This document shows, in pieces, positions 59,607-64,000 of a DNA stretch of 64,000 bases. Source of the DNA: Perca fluviatilis (lineage: Eukaryota; Chordata; Actinopteri; Perciformes; Percidae); the NCBI RefSeq assembly GCF_010015445.1, contig NC_053123.1, positions 6,570,434 to 6,634,433 of the forward strand, written 5' to 3'. The notes below the pieces were generated by a model. It did not search any database and was not told where the DNA came from. It saw nothing but the letters and a program-made list of their open reading frames with translations. Each line of letters opens with the position of its first letter. Positions within the stretch are counted from its first letter, which is position 1. Made by a program: the position numbers and the translations under genes.

Positions 59607-60287
59607 TTTTCGGACTATAAGTGCTTTTTTCTACTTTGGCTGGTCCTGTGACTTGTGCAACTTGTATATCAAAATATATATAATTTAACATGTTTTAAAT
59701 GTTAATTCATACTGAACACATTACCATCTACAGCGCAAGAGGGCTCATGCTTGTGACAACTAGAATGCTGCTCCTAAAGACAACTGAGAAAGAGAAAAGA
59801 GATAAACTGCAGGTAGTAAAATATGCAGCCAAAACGTAATCGAAGCAGCAAGAAAGTTTGAAACAAGGGAGAAACTTGTGAGGGACGTAAAAGGTGACTC
59901 TTATGCAATGAAGAAAACAAAGAAAGCTAATCGGCTAATCGGGCTGAAAGCAAGATGGCCAGAGCTGGAGGAACGAGTCACACATGGGTGCTTGACAACG
60001 TGCTGCTGGGAGAGGCTTGTCAACGTGCAGTTAGCTCGCTACGCCGCCACCCTGGTAGTTGTTCTGTGTGCTATTGTATAGTTTAATAACTGTTAATGTG
60101 TTACGTTAACATACCGGACACCTACCGTATTCAGCCTGTTGTTCTGGGTGCTATTGTGAGTTTTGGATTTTGTGAAATACATTTCTAAATAAATGCACTT
60201 ATAGTCCGTGCGATTTTATATGTTTTTCTCTTCATGACGCATTTTTGACTGATGGACTTATATCCGGAGCGACTTATAGTCCGAAAA
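59607..60287 (+). mobile_element. TA-flanked pogo-like element, copy 2
   Basis: The ends are TTTTCGGACTATAAGT and CGACTTATAGTCCGAAAA, between TA at 59605-59606 and 60288-60289. This is the plus-oriented relative of 27547-28257. From about 59805 to 60055 it carries the remains of an N-terminal transposase region: KLQVVKYAAK, then after a stop and frame change KKTKKANR and LKARWPELEERV. This pattern (K.E(V/L)VK.A then LKARWPELEERV) fits the DNA-binding part of pogo-type transposases and their domesticated relative POGK. No DDE domain remains. The copies are diverged and both broken. Confidence 0.72.
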
Positions 60288-60289
60288 TA

Positions 60290-61626
60290 GGTACTGTTTT
60301 TTAAGGCCCTAGGAAATAAATATTTATCACACATTTCTGATATTGACCAGAAACTAATCAGACAGTCAGAAAATAATCGGAGTAATCAAAAAATAATACC
60401 AAAATGAAGTTATCGTCGTTACAGCTATAAAGAAAAACACTGCTTTGGCTTCCTTGCTAATTCCTGAGTAAGCACAGGGCAGCAATTTGGATGAAATTTC
60501 AAATATTCTATAGAGTTTAAGAACATTTTCACTTAAAACTCTAAATGTAAATGGTACAAACCATACAAATGCACAGGGAAATGTGAGTCATCTTAGCCCA
60601 CAATGGTTAAGAAAAACATTAAAACATACAAAACATTAGCGTTACTTTTGCATTATATTAATAAGAACAAAGGCATATTGAGTAGTTTGGGCCTATTGGT
60701 GAACACCTGCAGTAGTGCAGTAACTTTTGAGGCATTATTTAGACAAAAGGAGATAACTTTGAACTAGCCTTTTATAATGCTTTACCCTGCAGCCTTTTTT
60801 CAGATGGTTTCTACATCATTAATTCATTCTTGAGGGTCTGCAACCTGGGGATAGTTTACCACTTTCTAGACCAAGTTAAATCTTTAGAGTGAATTCAAGT
60901 ATGTCAGTGCTTTGGATAGCTGAGGTGTAGTGCATAGATCACTCCACAGTTCCAGGAAGGCATCGCCAGTCTGGGAAGGCTGCCACGGCATCACTTTCAT
61001 GACGCAGTGATTCTCACAGGGTGGTAGTGAACTGCTTCGATGGTCACCGATGAAGTAATGAGGCCACTGCAACACCATCAAGCTCTGGCTATCAGACTCA
61101 TTGATGTGAAAAGATACTAATCACAAACTAACACATGACAGAACAGATACATAATTTGTTTTCCTTAACCAGTCATTGAATCCACTTTTACAAAAGAGAC
61201 CTGGGTTCATTGTAAGAGTTGAAAAACATAAGATCCATGTTCTGCACACATGAATCAGCCAAAATACCAGAGAATCTAAGTGCTGACTGAAAAGGACATT
61301 TACAAGAAAATGTTTTACTGAACATTGAATAAAATGTTAGATTTAGGGTTAGATAATACACAGCAGAATCTGTTAGTGCTTAGGAGACTCACTTGCAGGT
61401 TCTTAAATCCAGAGCGTCACGCAGTACACAGGGAGAAAGTAGTGCTTGGTGTGTATGTCTGTTTTTTCGTGATTATACTGTTAGGTTTAAACAATACATT
61501 TCTTATGAAGTGTGTATCATTTGTATGGTTTTATGTTTTTTGTGTGGGATAGGTAATAGGTTCGTTGTTTGTAATATATAACATAAATTTGAAATACAAA
61601 TATATTTAAGAGAGGATCCATATTAC
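60290..61626. other. Unassigned, with one minus-strand open fragment
   Basis: A minus-strand frame at 61081-60884 encodes SLMVLQWPHYFIGDH and CVMKVMPWQPSQTGDAFLEL, which looks more protein-like than its neighbours. I do not recognise it, and no clear acceptor precedes it. Nothing else recognised. Confidence 0.3.
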
Positions 61627-61760
61627 CTCAGACTCCATTTTAAGAGCAGGCCAGAGGTCCATGAGGTCGTTTCACTGGTGGCAGGACATCACTATGTTCG
61701 GGGAAATGTGGTCTCCATCATCTTTCTAATGAGGGTCAGTTTCTTCTCGTCTTTTCAAAT
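61627..61760 (-). pseudogene. Fragment of a multicopy fish gene family
   Basis: On the minus strand the DNA reads LIRKMMETTFPRT, stop, then NIVMSCHQ, stop, NDLMDLWPALKMESE. It then reaches a donor-like GAG/GTAATA at 61625-61627. The order and words (RKMM..TF, EIVMSCH, D.WPALKMESEV) match an uncharacterised gene family that is expanded in teleosts, as I recall it. Two in-frame stops mark it as a broken exon. The recall is from memory and could be wrong. Confidence 0.35.
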
Positions 61761-64000
61761 TTTTGCAAGCAAATACAAAGTTAAGTAAAATATGATTAGT
61801 AGTATTCGTGAACAGAACACATTCATTATTTGTTGACTTAAATACAGCAAAACACTTTATTTTGATCAAACAGGCAAGTAGAAAAACAATGATGTGTGTA
61901 TGTGGGAGTGCGTATAATTTGGGGTTACCACACTAAAACCTTGTCTGAGAAAAAACAACAATTCAAGTTATTGGTATTTAGAGGGGGGAGGGGGTGATAG
62001 AAGAATTCACATTCATTGATTACCTGGTATCGTTATCACATCTCCAGTTATCTTCCTTAACTTCTTGAAACTGGAACAGCAAGATGCAAAGGCATAAACT
62101 GATCTGAAACTGAACAATTAAAAGATTCAAAGAGTGTCAAATTATAAATACTTCCATTTATAAATGTTCCCTTGTTAATGATCTTTTCATTTAATCCCCA
62201 TAAGTGTCAAGTTACTAAAGCCATCAAGCAAAATTAACATTACTGTAAAGAAAAGCAGCCACACTTGAACCTTAGTGCATGGTTAATCAACAATAATACC
62301 ATTTCTACAAACCAAAGCTTTACTGTTAAGGGTTTTACTTTATTCATCTTTGTCATGAAAGCAGCTTGCCTCCAGCAGGGTCGTTTGTTTTAAAACCGAG
62401 GCAACACAAGCAGGCAGGCACGGGCAGTTGACTCGCTCTGTTAACAGCAATCTCCGTGTCTCAGACAGTCTGCTCCACAGAATTTAAAACTAGCGTCCCT
62501 AGAAGCTACACAGAGAGCGGGACTTGCAGTGTAGGAACTCAGTTTGAGGCGTTTATGCTCTTTTGTGCACTATTGAAGTTTCCAGCAACAAAAACTAACT
62601 ATCGCATATGAGGTGTCTGTTAGTCTTCTACTACATACCAGGTGTCTGTTAGTGCTTCTACTACAACTAATTTTCTACACACTTTAGCGGGGAATGAGCG
62701 GGATTACTAGATTATCCGCCAAATCTTCAGGGAGTCGGTTAGTGGTAGCTAGGTCGCTAGTTGTGCTGCTGGAGTGCGTAACGTCAAAGTCCTTCTAAAT
62801 AGTCTCTGGTAACGTTATTGGTCGCTAAGAATGGCTAGCTAGCTCTTTAGCAGCTAACCTATATCTGACAAGTTGCCAATCCTACAAGACTCCCGATAAG
62901 CCAGTGAGGGCGGGGCTTGAGAAGGTTACGCTTCTGAGACAAACACATACAAAATGTATAAAAGTAGTAAAAGCGAATGAATATTAACATTCAAAACTTA
63001 CAGTAAGTCCAGTGAGCCTGATTGTGCTGCGTAGGTAGTTTTGCAACCCTACTGTCTGCTGCTTCCCTCTTTGCGTTGTTAAACTTTTTTCTTCTGTGTT
63101 TTTCCAAAGAGGGTAAGGAATCAGTGTAGTGTGCAAATTAGCCACCTTCTGCTTCGCGAGGTTGAATCAGAGATTAACTCGCCATACAAAATTATCCCTG
63201 CAGCCTTAAATAAAATAGAATATATAGGCTACATTAAACTGATAAGCAAAAATAAATAAAATAACATTTTGTCCTCCACTATGTTAATGCATTTCAGACA
63301 TTTGCTATTGCAATTTATTTATTATGATGTTTTATTATTTGAAAGCACTTTGAGTTTTATTGTATTTTAACATGTGCTATATATTAAGTTTATTTTAAAT
63401 ATCCTATTTTAACAATAGAAATAACAGGTTTATATTAGTTGTTATTTAATTGTACTGTTTTTTATTTTTTTATACAATGTTTTTTTGATAGAAGAAATGT
63501 ACTTGACAAAGTGTTTTCTTTTGTATAACTATAAATTTTTTGACGTCGGTTACAGTGTGCCAGTAGACTACATTAATCTTAAATTAAACACTGCAGTTGG
63601 TGCTAAGTGGAGCGTCTGTCATAGTGTGATTGGTTATGTCGGTGGCATTGAGTCTTAATTTCCCACTAAGCTGATCGCGGTTACGTGTCAGTTAAACTTT
63701 TAATCTCCAGTCCTATCTGTATTTGTGAGAAGTGGCGCTGTCCTGAGTTGAAAGTCTACTTTACGGCTTTATTATCGAGTTAACAGGCATGTGTGTTCGT
63801 GTCGGCCGCTGTCCATTTCCTAAGGTTCTGAAATGTGAACTATTTTTAACTAGTTTTCTTTTTTAAAGGTTGTGCGCTTGTGAGCACCCATGGAGGAAAA
63901 CATCAGTTGGCGCCTATGACACCATTTAAAACAACCTGACCACCTCCCCTGCTTGTTCAATCACCAAACCTGCCTCCCCCCACCTCCACCCTCTCAGTCA
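61761..64000. other. No assignable gene; one short tandem duplication
   Basis: At 62611-62668 a 29-base unit starting AGGTGTCTGTTAGT is repeated twice. The last 600 bases have somewhat more CpG (near 63650-63800), but no exon with both splice sites could be supported. Nothing else recognised. Confidence 0.4.

Overview
The window reads as intergenic or intronic DNA of a ray-finned fish, most likely a percomorph teleost. I see no operons, no bacterial-type genes and no rRNA. Both strands are dense with the transposon families usual in teleosts: Tc1/mariner with DD34E transposase, hAT-like and TTAA-type non-autonomous elements, tRNA-derived SINEs, a CR1/L2-type LINE, a solo LTR, and long (GT)n, (AG)n and (TAG)n microsatellites. 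Nearly all longer open frames are by-products of repeats or of microsatellites. Family names come from recognition of motifs and not from a search.

Layout. 1-6918 holds old repeat fragments. 6919-7458 is a solo LTR with a 5-bp target duplication. 7763-9392 is a nearly complete Tc1 element broken by one nonsense codon. 9437-11322 is a cluster of small inverted-repeat elements. 13464-16829 has a SINE, a 112-bp (GT)n tract, a minus-strand LINE reverse transcriptase relic and an hAT-type element with an 8-bp target duplication. 17285-20125 is a local tandem duplication. 20381-20955 is a Tc1 relic of a second family. 26738-27121 is a 42-bp minisatellite. 27547-28257 and 59607-60287 are opposite-facing copies of one TA-flanked element with pogo-like coding remains. 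30429-30808 is a small element with an 11-bp target duplication. 30912-34484 is a 3.57-kb element with about 1-kb inverted arms, perfect 54-bp palindromes and an exon-like core. 44696-46363 is a TTAA-flanked element carrying two tandem copies of a LINE endonuclease-like segment. 50539-52115 is a second Tc1 element, also broken.

The best candidate host gene is on the minus strand at about 53880-54950. A 126-bp exon with a well-placed ATG and a 131-bp exon have good splice sites and join in one open frame. A possible last exon with an AATAAA signal follows. I do not recognise the protein. A short pseudogene fragment near 61627-61760 resembles a multicopy fish gene family. Nothing here forms a multi-gene pathway. 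The most unusual structures are the long-arm palindromic element, the TTAA element with its LINE cargo, and the two-exon minus-strand gene start.
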